DNA of 25,406 nt from NCBI GenBank assembly GCA_050701635.1, contig JBOGDF010000028.1:1-25406 (forward strand), in the 5' to 3' direction. The notes under the pieces were generated by a model, which searched no databases, was not told the origin of the DNA, and was given only the letters and a program-made list of their open reading frames with translations. Within the stretch, counting starts at the first letter, position 1. Each line of letters starts with the position of its first letter. Both the position numbers and the translations under genes were made by a program. Origin of the DNA: WHSM01 sp050701635. GTDB taxonomy: Bacteria > Actinomycetota > Actinomycetes > Mycobacteriales > Micromonosporaceae. Shown here piece after piece: positions 14,859 through 22,162 of this stretch.

Positions 14859-15362
14859 TTAGGACAACGGCTCCGCGTTCGCCCATTTGGTCACGAACTC
14901 CTGGCCCTGCGAGGTAAGGGCGTAGCGTTCGACTTGCTCAATGCCCATGATGATCACCTGGCCGCCGGGACGCGGAACCTTGATGAGGAGCCCGTCCTTG
15001 ATGAGGAAGCTCAGGAGAGGCGAGAGAACTCCAGGCAGGTCTACGGCCTGGCCAGGGTTCTCTGCGAACCAGGTCAACACGCGTCGCTCGAGGTCCCCAT
15101 ACCTGCTGTTCAAGACCGATAGGTTCGCCTTGTAGCGCAGCATGGCCTTGCGGTCGATCTCGTCTCGGTCGTAGCGCGTGTGACAGGTAGGGCAGAGGGC
15201 TATCAGGTTGGCAAAGGTGTGCTCCTGCACCTTGCTCCAGGCATCGATGTGAGCCAGCTCAACCGGTACCTGGCGACATGTTGGGATGGCACATCGATGA
15301 CCCGCCTCCACGAGTACATCCCGTTCGAGTGCACGCGGGATTGCCGGTCGGTTCGCGGGCAT
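14859..15362 (-). CDS. HNH endonuclease with winged-helix-like C-terminus
   Basis: A 167-residue predicted nuclease. The start at ATG 15362 is chosen because ggagga lies about six bases upstream. The ββα-metal/HNH domain covers residues 15-75: zinc cysteines C24 and C29 (HRCAIPTC), the H of ELAHIDAW (H38), N52 (FANLIALC), and the second zinc pair C57/C60 with H61 (CPTCHTRYD). Residues about 80-167 look like a winged-helix or MarR-like tail (LERRVLTWFAENPGQ, LLSFLIKDGLLIKV, YALTSQGQEFVTKW), so the protein may bind DNA specifically. It lies 124 bases downstream of the serine recombinase on the same strand. Possible roles are a restriction- or defence-type nuclease or a component of the mobile element. 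Confidence 0.85.
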   Translation of the reverse strand: MPANRPAIPRALERDVLVEAGHRCAIPTCRQVPVELAHIDAWSKVQEHTFANLIALCPTCHTRYDRDEIDRKAMLRYKANLSVLNSRYGDLERRVLTWFAENPGQAVDLPGVLSPLLSFLIKDGLLIKVPRPGGQVIIMGIEQVERYALTSQGQEFVTKWANAEPLS

Positions 15363-15486
15363 GGACTCCTCCGGAGGGTTAGCGTGCGCTGCGCGGGCGT
15401 GCAACCCGCGTGCAACAAGCGGGGGTCAACCACGGCGAGCCGAGGAGCAGGGGGCCGCCGAGACCATCATCCGAATACAGGGCCGC
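15363..15486 (-). promoter_or_regulatory. short spacer between recombinase and HNH genes with a tandem 9-mer
   Basis: The spacer contains gcgtgcaac twice, 13 bases apart, within about 15394-15414. It may hold the HNH promoter; the tandem 9-mer could be a regulator or recombinase contact, but this is only a visual observation. Confidence 0.3.
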
Positions 15487-17367
15487 TTACCGTTGTTTGT
15501 GCTGGTCAGCGCCTTGTTCGGCCTGGTGGTCGGGTGGTGCCCCCGGCGGGGTCCGTTGTTCATGGGCACGGGTATCGGTCTCCGTGACCGGCTCAAGAGC
15601 GGTTAGAGCCTTGATGCCGGGTTCGGTGAGAGTGATCTTGATGTGGGCGCGGTCGGGGCGTTGGTGGTGGACTTCGAGGCGTAGGGCGTCGTAGAGCTTG
15701 CGCTGCATGCGTTCGGGCGCGGCGGTGATGTTGAGCCCTTCGAGGAGGGGTACGGCGTCGAGGAGGTCGATGTCGTGCGTGGGTTGGGTGTTCAGGGTCT
15801 TCTCCAGTTCGTCGAGCTTGTCGGCGGCTTTGGCGCGTTCGGTTTCGAGGGCGTCGAAGCGTCGGCGGATCCGCTCGGTGAACGCACGGTCGTCGGAGTC
15901 GGCGGTTTCGAGTTGAGCCAGAAGTCGGTCCTGGCGCGCGGTGAGGTCGATGATGCTGTCCTGCAGGTTGGCGGCGCGTTGGGTGTCGCTGGCAGCCTTC
16001 GCGCTGGGCGCGGCCTCGATGCCGGCCCGGTAGTACGCGAGCCGGTCAGGACCGAAGACGCGCTCCGCCAAGATGGTGCCGACACCGTCGAGGAGCGCGT
16101 CTTCACGCACGTAGATCGACTTGGGGTGGCCGCCGTACCGGCTGAGCTGGTCGGCGTTGTTGTTGGCGGGGTAGCAGGAGTAATACGCGCGGCCGTGGCG
16201 GGTCTTGCCGAACATGCGTTGTCCGCAGTCGCCGCACCGCACGTAGGAACGAAGCACGTAACTGCGACGCGCTTGCGGGTGGCCCGTGTTGACGCCGGGT
16301 TCGGATCGTGAGCCGCGGCGTCGCCCGGAGATGGCCGCGACCGCGTCGAATGTCTCGCGGGTGATCAGCGCCTCGTGAGTGGCCTCCGATGACCACACCC
16401 AGGCATCGGGCGGGTTGTGGCGTCCGCCGGATTTGGTGGCGCGGCGGTTCCACACCATGAAGCCGGTGTACTTCGGGTTGGTGAGAATCTCCCGGACCGA
16501 GGAGCCGGACCAGGTCCCGCGCCGCCGCCTGGCGCTGGTGGGCTCTGGCGGCGGGTAGAGCTGGTGGTCGGTGTTGAGTCGCTTGGCGATCGCGTCGTAC
16601 CCGAGTTGCTCGGCAAGTCGCCAAGCGAAGATCAGCGCCACGACCGGTGCACGCGCGGGGTCGGGGACCAGGCGCGTCTTGGTGGCGCCTTCGGCGGCTT
16701 TGGCGGGTACGGGGTGGTCGACCTTGTGGGCGGTGTAGCCATACGGGGGTTTGCCGATGTTCCAACCCTGGTCGGTGTGGACCTTGAACCCGTCCCAAGA
16801 TCGTTCGAGCATGTCGGCGACGTACCACTCAGCCACGCCCTGCTTGATGCGGCGGGTGAGCAGCCCAGTGGAGCGTTTGCCGCGGAGGTCGATCGGTTCG
16901 TCGGCGGCGCACAGCCGCACCCCGTGGCGTTCGAGATTGTGTTCGATGCGTGTGCCGATGTAGGTGCGTCGGGCGATGCGGTCGATCGACTCGCAGATCA
17001 CCGCTGTGAAGCGGCGGCCCGGATGCTCTGCCTCGGCGAGCAGGTCGGCGATGCCGCCGTCTCGGGGGAGGGGCACGTTGAGGTTTTCGTGGGCTCGGCT
17101 GTGGCTGCGGCGTTCGAGGTCGGTGCGGCCCGACTCGATGTCCCAGAACCAGGCGGTGATCTCCCAGCCGGGCGGCAGCGCGGCCTCGCAGTTGCCGAGT
17201 TGCCGCGGTAGGGACAGCGTCGGGTCCTGCTGGTCGTCGGTGGATACACGGCCGAGGAACGCCACGCGGACCTGTGTCTGATACTCGGCCGGGCCAGGGC
17301 TCGACGATCTGGGCGACGCCCGGAACACCGCCCCGACCGGCGGGAACGTGGGTGATGGTTCAGTCAT
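15487..17367 (-). CDS. large serine recombinase (integrase)
   Basis: A 626-residue large serine recombinase, the type that integrates and excises actinobacterial mobile elements. The ATG at 17367 has ggag about 11 bases upstream; an extra open frame of 15 codons precedes it. The resolvase domain spans about residues 33-190 with R40 and catalytic S42 (FLGRVSTDDQ), and S127/R130/R133/R134 in CESIDRIARR. The 'recombinase' DNA-binding domain follows (GKPPYGY at 206-212, EILTNPKYTGFMVW at 293-306). Next is the zinc ribbon CGDCGQRM...YYSCYP (C378, C381, C398), then a coiled-coil (about 470-530) and a polar tail. All catalytic and zinc-ribbon parts are present, so it looks functional. It is divergent from the RT-HEPN genes, which suggests that they travel together, but att sites were not identified. 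Confidence 0.92.
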   Translation of the reverse strand: MTEPSPTFPPVGAVFRASPRSSSPGPAEYQTQVRVAFLGRVSTDDQQDPTLSLPRQLGNCEAALPPGWEITAWFWDIESGRTDLERRSHSRAHENLNVPLPRDGGIADLLAEAEHPGRRFTAVICESIDRIARRTYIGTRIEHNLERHGVRLCAADEPIDLRGKRSTGLLTRRIKQGVAEWYVADMLERSWDGFKVHTDQGWNIGKPPYGYTAHKVDHPVPAKAAEGATKTRLVPDPARAPVVALIFAWRLAEQLGYDAIAKRLNTDHQLYPPPEPTSARRRRGTWSGSSVREILTNPKYTGFMVWNRRATKSGGRHNPPDAWVWSSEATHEALITRETFDAVAAISGRRRGSRSEPGVNTGHPQARRSYVLRSYVRCGDCGQRMFGKTRHGRAYYSCYPANNNADQLSRYGGHPKSIYVREDALLDGVGTILAERVFGPDRLAYYRAGIEAAPSAKAASDTQRAANLQDSIIDLTARQDRLLAQLETADSDDRAFTERIRRRFDALETERAKAADKLDELEKTLNTQPTHDIDLLDAVPLLEGLNITAAPERMQRKLYDALRLEVHHQRPDRAHIKITLTEPGIKALTALEPVTETDTRAHEQRTPPGAPPDHQAEQGADQHKQR

Positions 17368-17457
17368 TGGTGTCGTAGCTCCAGGTGAGAAGCGGGAGTT
17401 GCCCCAGCACACGCGATCGTGCGCCCGGGCGGGAGCCGGGTGGGCTGGGACCCTGTC

Positions 17458-17613
17458 TCATGCCGCCCGGCCTCCGGACTCGTTGTAGCGCTGACGCTGA
17501 CGGTGTTGCTCGATCTGCCACTCCAATACCTCCTTGATCGCCTCTAGCTGAACCTCGGCGAGGCGGTCTGCCTCCACACCGTGGACGGCGACAACCTCCA
17601 CCGAGATGGACAA
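17458..17613 (-). CDS. small ORF upstream of the recombinase
   Basis: A 51-codon frame whose product reads SISVEVVAVHGVEADRLAEV then QLEAIKEVLEWQIEQHRQRQ, ending NESGGRAA. The predicted chain is a short strand followed by a long amphipathic helix, and the third codon positions are GC-rich. The likely start is TTG 17613 or a GTG a few codons inside; no clear Shine-Dalgarno is seen. It lies 90 bases upstream of the recombinase on the same strand and could be a regulatory or directionality factor, which is inference. It is too short for strong confidence, but composition and position favour a real gene. Confidence 0.5.
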   Translation of the reverse strand: MSISVEVVAVHGVEADRLAEVQLEAIKEVLEWQIEQHRQRQRYNESGGRAA

Positions 17614-17621
17614 CCGGCGGG

Positions 17622-17645
17622 AACCGGCCCGACATCGGGCCGGTT
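17622..17645. promoter_or_regulatory. 24-bp palindrome before the small ORF
   Basis: aaccggcccga and tcgggccggtt are perfectly complementary with two bases between them, a near-continuous palindrome just upstream of the 17613 start on the minus strand. It may be an operator or a hairpin controlling the recombinase unit, or part of a recombinase binding site. Confidence 0.5.
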
Positions 17646-17763
17646 GCTTCTCCGCCGGCGGTACGCGATGGTCTCCACTTCCCGCCGTGATCGGCCTCCA
17701 ACAGACTCGGCTGCTATGTGAGCGGCGCTGCCGAGCAGCCCTCCACCTGTCGGCGCAAGACCG

Positions 17764-17940
17764 CTAGGTCTTCGCTGCACGGTCCATGGACGCTCGGTTC
17801 ACCGCAAACGTCAAGTCGACTGCGCCCAGATTCTTGACGGTGGCAGGAACTGGTCGCGACGACTTGATGTGGTGGTCCTCGACTTTTCCGGAAGCACGCT
17901 CATCAGCCGGTGCGGACCCATTCGATTCGGACGGCGACAT
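17764..17940 (-). CDS. possible small ORF, 58 residues
   Basis: From ATG 17940 to TAG 17764 the minus strand encodes 58 residues: a polar start (MSPSESNGSAPADERASG), HHIKSSRPVPATVKNLGAVD, then LTFAVNRASMDRAAKT. Composition is plausible for a small soluble protein, and it would be first in the recombinase transcription unit. There is no clear Shine-Dalgarno and no recognised family, so it could be non-coding. Confidence 0.3.
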   Translation of the reverse strand: MSPSESNGSAPADERASGKVEDHHIKSSRPVPATVKNLGAVDLTFAVNRASMDRAAKT

Positions 17941-18182
17941 GGTCAGCTAACGCGCAAGTCACCCGGCTCACCCCGTTTTTGGGAGTCTCGCCGAAAGCTA
18001 CTGAAGGTCAGACGCCACTGAAGTGTGGACCAAAGTGTTGTGACGTCCCGCCGCATCCATGAACACTGTGTTCGTTGCCTGCGCGTCGGGGAAGCCTCAG
18101 AACACTGGGGCCGAGGGCCCCGCCACCTGCAGAGCGCACAATCTGGAAGATCTGCAGGTGTGATCTCGATGGAGGGAGGATC
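17941..18182 (+). promoter_or_regulatory. hairpin-rich leader of the RT gene, candidate ncRNA
   Basis: This divergent promoter region contains four symmetric elements in a row. At 18006-18031, ggtc pairs with gacc around ccac/gtgg. At 18061-18073, gaacac pairs with gtgttc around a single base. At 18107-18121, ggggcc pairs with ggcccc around GAG. At 18124-18160, the 9-bp stem cacctgcag/ctgcaggtg encloses a nested atct/agat stem. The octamer gaacactg recurs at 18061 and 18100. The strong Shine-Dalgarno ggaggg (18171-18176) follows directly. Several defence reverse transcriptases use a structured RNA encoded just upstream, so this leader could be such an RNA; alternatively it is an ordinary regulatory leader. 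Confidence 0.45.
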
Positions 18183-19775
18183 GTGCCGATTGACCGCGCT
18201 CTCTTGCGCCGCGCCGACTTGTCCAACGCCGTAGCGCGCGAGCTGTCGTCACGCAACCGACTGTTGCCCCGCCGCTGGGACCATGCGGCGCTCGCCTCGG
18301 ACCCGTCTTCGGTAGAGAACTGGCTGCGTCCTCAGCTGCGACGAGGCCCCTCCGATAGAGACGCGAGCGTGGTGTTTGCGGACAAGGGGTGGCGGGGGGC
18401 ACGGCCCCTGCACGTCATGACTCTCGAGGACAGGGTGTTGTACAGGGCTCTGGTTGACCTCATCAGCGATGCGCTGCCGGAACGGCTGCACAGTCGGGTG
18501 CCGATCGAACAGTTTCGGAAGGCGCCACTCGAGGTGTCGGGAGTGGAGTACATCAGCAAGACTGACGTGACCGCCTATTACGAGTTCGTTGACCACGAGC
18601 TGCTGTGCGCTGAGCTGATCGCTCAGACTGGCGACGAGATGGCTGTAGCCGCGCTGGCCGTCCTGCTGGCTTCGGTCCTCGGCCGTCGAGTCGGACTGCC
18701 GCAAGTGCACCCCGCCAGCGACGTCTTGGGCGACACCTACATCGACCCAGTTCGCAGGCGCCTGCTGCGCCGGGGCCACGCCGTGTTTGCTTACTCGGAC
18801 GATTTCCGCATCGCTTCTCCTTCGCTCGGCGACGCCCGCGCTTCGTTGGAGGCGTGCGCGATGGAGGTACGCGCCCTCGGCTTGGTGCTCAACGAACGCA
18901 AGACCTACACCTATGGCGCGGAAAACTACCGGCGTTCCCTGACGTCATTCGCCGACGCGGAGCAGCGCCTGTTCGCCGATGGTGAGCCGTCCGACTCATT
19001 CGGCGGCCTGGGATTCCTGGACCCGGACTACGGCGACGAGGACGGTGACGGCGCGGCGCCGTTGACGCTGGGTGCTTTGCCGCTGGACAGCAGCGTCGAT
19101 GACGACGAAGCGTTCGCCACGGACGCCGACGAGGTCTCCGGAGCCGTAGACCCGCGACGACTACGCGCTGCACAGAGGGCGTGGGAACTGTGGGAGAGGG
19201 AGGACGAATCCGAGGAGACACAGGCTGGCCAGGACGCTGCGATCACTCAGTCTCTGCTCGGCCGCGCATTGCCGACGCTTGGAGCAGCCAGCGACACTCG
19301 TCCGTTGGAATCGTTGTCCGAGCTGCTCCGTTTCGAGCCCGCCCTCACGCCGCAGGCAGTCGCGTACGTCGATGCATACGGGCAGAACAGCCCGCGCGCG
19401 CGTGCCGGTTTACGTAGGGCGCTCGACGACGTTGTGAGCGGTAACATCCTCAGCGCCTGGCAGGGAATGTGGCTCGCGCAGGCTGCTGGCGGTGTGCGGC
19501 GTTCACGGCGCGCGCACCGTTACGAAGACTGGCTCGTCCAGTGCACCGCCGATGGCCACGATGGCCACGATGGCCTCGCGGCCACCGCCGCGGCCGCCTT
19601 GGGGCGGATCGGGCGAGGCGATCCCGACATGGTCGCAGCCGCCGTCGAGCGGGTTGGCCCGGAATGGCGGCGCCTGGCGTTCTGGGGCTTGATTGGTCTT
19701 GACCGCGCGAGGGCGGAAGACACCGCCGATGACGAGTTGGACCGGCTTCTGCTCGCCGTGGCGGCTGCACAGTGA
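18183..19775 (+). CDS. reverse transcriptase of the unknown-group/Abi (defence-associated) type
   Basis: A 530-residue predicted RNA-directed DNA polymerase. GTG 18183 is chosen because ggagg lies seven bases upstream; the frame is open 36 codons further. Palm motifs are readable: motif A KTDVTAYYEFVDHELL (D128), the GLPQVHPASDVLGDTYIDPV block (residues 171-190), motif C FAYSDDFRI (D206, D207), and motif D-like LGLVLNERKTYTYG (232-245). YSDDFRI is closer to defence/Abi reverse transcriptases than to group II intron or retron enzymes, and no maturase domain is present. After a very acidic linker (residues about 278-322), residues 325-530 look helical, like the alpha-repeat tail of that RT class, with a tandem GHD repeat at 457-463. 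The GTGA overlap with the HEPN gene implies a two-protein system. RT identity is fairly sure; defence role is inferred. Confidence 0.85.
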   Translation: MPIDRALLRRADLSNAVARELSSRNRLLPRRWDHAALASDPSSVENWLRPQLRRGPSDRDASVVFADKGWRGARPLHVMTLEDRVLYRALVDLISDALPERLHSRVPIEQFRKAPLEVSGVEYISKTDVTAYYEFVDHELLCAELIAQTGDEMAVAALAVLLASVLGRRVGLPQVHPASDVLGDTYIDPVRRRLLRRGHAVFAYSDDFRIASPSLGDARASLEACAMEVRALGLVLNERKTYTYGAENYRRSLTSFADAEQRLFADGEPSDSFGGLGFLDPDYGDEDGDGAAPLTLGALPLDSSVDDDEAFATDADEVSGAVDPRRLRAAQRAWELWEREDESEETQAGQDAAITQSLLGRALPTLGAASDTRPLESLSELLRFEPALTPQAVAYVDAYGQNSPRARAGLRRALDDVVSGNILSAWQGMWLAQAAGGVRRSRRAHRYEDWLVQCTADGHDGHDGLAATAAAALGRIGRGDPDMVAAAVERVGPEWRRLAFWGLIGLDRARAEDTADDELDRLLLAVAAAQ

Positions 19776-20365
19776 CCACACCGGTCCCGCAGGTCCTATC
19801 TGCTGAAGCTGAGGCGGCGTCGGCGCTCTTGTTCCGCACCCTTGGCGCTCACCGCGCCGCGGTCGCGGCCCTAAGACCACCGTCGCGTCCGCGACTGCGA
19901 GCCGCGCCATATGGCGATCCTGTTCAGGACAGGTGTCAAGCCACACTGGTCAGGCTGCTTTCTATCACCGAGGCGTTCGCGTCGGAGCTGTCGCGCGAGG
20001 TTGACCGAGCAGTCGCGCGCGGACGGAGCGCCACCGCCGCTAAGGTGGCAGACGAGGCTGTCATCCGCGGCACCAGCACGTGGCAAGAGCAAAAGAAGTC
20101 CTATAAGGACTGGCTCGGTGTGGACGAAGACTGGAAGGCAGTGGAGCGACTGGCTGAGGCGCGCAATGCCGTCGCTCACGGCCTCGGGAAGCTGACGAGG
20201 CGTCAGCTCCGGAGCGAGCAGAGTGTTAAGTCCAAGCTCAAGGGCGCGGGCATCACAGTAGACGACAACAGAGTCGTGCTCACCGACGACAGCCTCGCCG
20301 CGGCAGCCTCGGCATGCCGCGACTTCATAGAGAGACTTGACCTGGCAGTTCAAGCAAGAGCTTGA
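19772..20365 (+). CDS. HEPN-motif protein (probable RNase effector) paired with the RT
   Basis: A 197-residue mostly helical protein whose GTG lies inside the RT stop (GTGA). Near the middle it has WKAVERLAEARNAVAHGLGK, with R131-N132-x3-H136, the Rx4H motif of HEPN ribonucleases and related nucleotide-transfer domains. Preceding helices (CQATLVRLLSITEAFASELS) and the trailing helix (AAASACRDFIERLDLAV) fit the four-helix HEPN bundle. HEPN domains act as RNA-cutting effectors or antitoxin-controlled toxins in abortive-infection systems, and AbiA-type RTs carry a fused HEPN. A separate HEPN partner would therefore be a natural effector that the RT holds inactive or triggers. Function is inferred from motif and coupling; a related HEPN family without RNase activity cannot be excluded. 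Confidence 0.72.
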   Translation: MTTPVPQVLSAEAEAASALLFRTLGAHRAAVAALRPPSRPRLRAAPYGDPVQDRCQATLVRLLSITEAFASELSREVDRAVARGRSATAAKVADEAVIRGTSTWQEQKKSYKDWLGVDEDWKAVERLAEARNAVAHGLGKLTRRQLRSEQSVKSKLKGAGITVDDNRVVLTDDSLAAAASACRDFIERLDLAVQARA

Positions 20366-20385
20366 CCAGGGGGTTGACGTATTGG

Positions 20386-20420
20386 TGGACACCCATCTGC
20401 CCCGATTCGTGGGTTGTCCA
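20386..20420. terminator. hairpin between converging HEPN and GT4 genes
   Basis: tggacaccca (20386-20395) pairs with tgggttgtcca (20410-20420) with one bulged base and a 14-base loop. It lies in the gap between the ends of the HEPN gene (20365, +) and the GT4 gene (20440, -) and probably terminates both. Confidence 0.6.
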
Positions 20421-20439
20421 GGTGCGGTCGGAGCGTCGA

Positions 20440-21486
20440 CTAACGGATTCCTAGGACAGTCACGTCGTCGACGAATCGCCGCCGCAGGTGTGTCTCTGCG
20501 TTCCTTCTAGCTGCATCCGAGTACCGGGTGTACGCGGGGGCGTTGTCGAGGTCCCTGATCGCAGTTCGCCACGCGTCGACGTCTCGTGGGTCGAGGGTCA
20601 TTCCACCGGCAGCGACAGCTTCGGGAAGTCCTCCGAGATTGGACGTGATGGCCGGTACGGCGTGGAGCCCTGCTTCGATTACGACTCGTCCGAAGGCTTC
20701 CTCGACGAGCGAGGGAACCAGCAGCAGGCGGGCCCCGCGGTAGAGGCGGTCCATGGACAATTGGGGCGGCAGATGGGTGATGTTCGACAGGTCCGCGATG
20801 CGGTCGGGTGGCCGCCAGCCTTCGACCAACGTGAACGGTCGGTCCGGCATCGCCGCGGCGAGCTGGTGGACGACGTCGGACCCCTTTTCCGGCACCGGGT
20901 TAACCATCAGGATCGTGCGTCGGGTGACGTCCGGTTCGTTGACCGGCTCGGTCGGCGGTGCGAAGGGTGGGTAGAACGTCACGACTCGAGTACCCGCCGG
21001 TGCACGGCATCGGGAGGCGACGAACCGCGAGGTTGCGAGCGCGAAGCGTGGGCTGGCCCTCAGCGCATCCAGGCCGACGTCGGTGATCGAGTGAAGCCAG
21101 CCGACTGTTGTGACGTGCTCGGGTACGAGACGGAGAAGGTCTCCGGATCCTTCCTGGCTGCTGATCACTAGGTCGGGTGGGTCGTTGGCGATCACGTCGT
21201 TCAGTGCGGTAGCGATGCCGCATTGCGGTAACGCCAGACAGGCGACGCCTCGCCAGGCGTAGCGGAGGCAGTCGGGTTCGTTCCGTGGCTTGATGCCGAA
21301 TTGGGCGAGCCGGTCTAGGAGCTGCCGGCGTTCGGAGCGGCCGGTCCGTGAATGCTCGTACCCGCCGATGTAGGTGACGCGGTAACCCTCCTGGACTAGC
21401 GCTTCGGCGAGCAGCCGCTGGGAGACTTCGGCTCCGCCGATGAAGATCGGCGGAGAGGGCCGGCGCCAAGCGAACAGGACGTGCAC
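20440..21486 (-). CDS. GT4-family glycosyltransferase
   Basis: A 348-residue GT-B fold glycosyltransferase. The N-terminal domain opens with FIGGAEVSQRLLAEAL (the GGAE loop at 17-20), the linker region has the acceptor-side HS at 132-133, and the C-terminal donor domain contains NPVPEKGSD (196-203) and the E-x7-E motif E263-E271 (EEAFGRVVIEAG) followed by SNLGGLPE. It transfers a sugar from a nucleotide donor, most likely with retention; donor and acceptor are unknown. GTG 21486 begins one base after the stop of the HAD-like gene, so it is the last gene of the minus-strand operon. GT4 plus PIG-L deacetylase in one operon recalls MshA/MshB of mycothiol synthesis, but the extra GT2, kinase and HAD genes point to a different glycoconjugate. 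Confidence 0.85.
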   Translation of the reverse strand: MHVLFAWRRPSPPIFIGGAEVSQRLLAEALVQEGYRVTYIGGYEHSRTGRSERRQLLDRLAQFGIKPRNEPDCLRYAWRGVACLALPQCGIATALNDVIANDPPDLVISSQEGSGDLLRLVPEHVTTVGWLHSITDVGLDALRASPRFALATSRFVASRCRAPAGTRVVTFYPPFAPPTEPVNEPDVTRRTILMVNPVPEKGSDVVHQLAAAMPDRPFTLVEGWRPPDRIADLSNITHLPPQLSMDRLYRGARLLLVPSLVEEAFGRVVIEAGLHAVPAITSNLGGLPEAVAAGGMTLDPRDVDAWRTAIRDLDNAPAYTRYSDAARRNAETHLRRRFVDDVTVLGIR

Positions 21487-21487
21487 G

Positions 21488-22162
21488 CTATTCCTGCCGT
21501 GCGAAGTGGGCTCGCAGGTCTTCGGCGGCTTGTACGGGGCTGGTCACGTGTATCGCTGCGCCGCCGTGGGTTCGGAATGCGGTGCAGTTGTCGTGGTTGT
21601 CGTCGACGAGAACCGCGGAGTCGAATCCGAGGCCGCGGGTGGTCAGCCATGGTCCGAAGAACCGGGCGGGGTCTTCCGCTTTGAGTACGCCGAGGTCCGA
21701 GGACGACAACAGCCCGTCGGCGAACCGCAGGTCGCGGCGGTCTTTGGCGGCCTCGACGAAGCAGTCGGCGTTGTCGGTGGCGATCACAACATCGGCGCGA
21801 GCTCGCAGCACGTAGAGAGTGCGGGTGAGGTCGTCGGCGAGGGGCATGTTGCGGCAGTCGGCGAGGAGTCGCCGGGCGAGGAAGTCTTCTCCGGCGCGCC
21901 GGTCGAGTTGCACCTGGACCTGTTCGAGGACCTCGGTGGTCGTGATGCGGCCGCGCATCCAGGCGTCGATGAGTTGCCCGTCGCGGAACAGTTCGCCGGT
22001 GCGGTGGTCGATCTCGCGGTGGTACGGGTGGCGCTCGTTCCACAGGATGGTGTGCCAGAAGGGCGCGCGGGACAGTACGCCGTGCCAGTCGACGAAGATC
22101 ACCCATCTGGACAGCGTCAGCTGCACGGTGGGTGATGCGTCAGGCGGCGAGGAGAAGTCCAT
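21488..22162 (-). CDS. HAD-like hydrolase with DxH motif
   Basis: A 224-residue HAD-superfamily protein from ATG 22162; ATG 22186 and GTG 22126 are other possible starts. Motif I is FVDWHGVLS, so the usual second Asp is His (D25-W-H27), an unusual substitution that may change the reaction. A helical cap follows (about 40-105), then motif II-like VVIATDNAD, a Lys at VLKAEDPARFFG, and motif IV AVLVDDNHDN. It overlaps the 3' end of the kinase gene and abuts the GT4 gene. It could be a sugar-phosphate phosphatase supplying or trimming the glycosyltransferase substrate; the DxH change leaves catalysis open. Confidence 0.75.
   Translation of the reverse strand: MDFSSPPDASPTVQLTLSRWVIFVDWHGVLSRAPFWHTILWNERHPYHREIDHRTGELFRDGQLIDAWMRGRITTTEVLEQVQVQLDRRAGEDFLARRLLADCRNMPLADDLTRTLYVLRARADVVIATDNADCFVEAAKDRRDLRFADGLLSSSDLGVLKAEDPARFFGPWLTTRGLGFDSAVLVDDNHDNCTAFRTHGGAAIHVTSPVQAAEDLRAHFARQE

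Noticed and set aside
16417..17211. 264-codon plus-strand frame opposite the serine recombinase
   Set aside because: Low-complexity Gly/Val/Ala product without motifs, fully explained as antisense of the recombinase.
19552..19576. Tandem 9-base repeat gatggccac inside the RT gene
   Set aside because: It is in frame (GHD repeat in a loop) and only about three units long, so ordinary coding repetition rather than a CRISPR or regulatory array.
18183..19775. RT as a group II intron maturase or retron RT
   Set aside because: No maturase/HNH tail or intron RNA ends, no VTG-type retron motif seen, and the helical C-terminus plus HEPN partner fit the UG/Abi type better.
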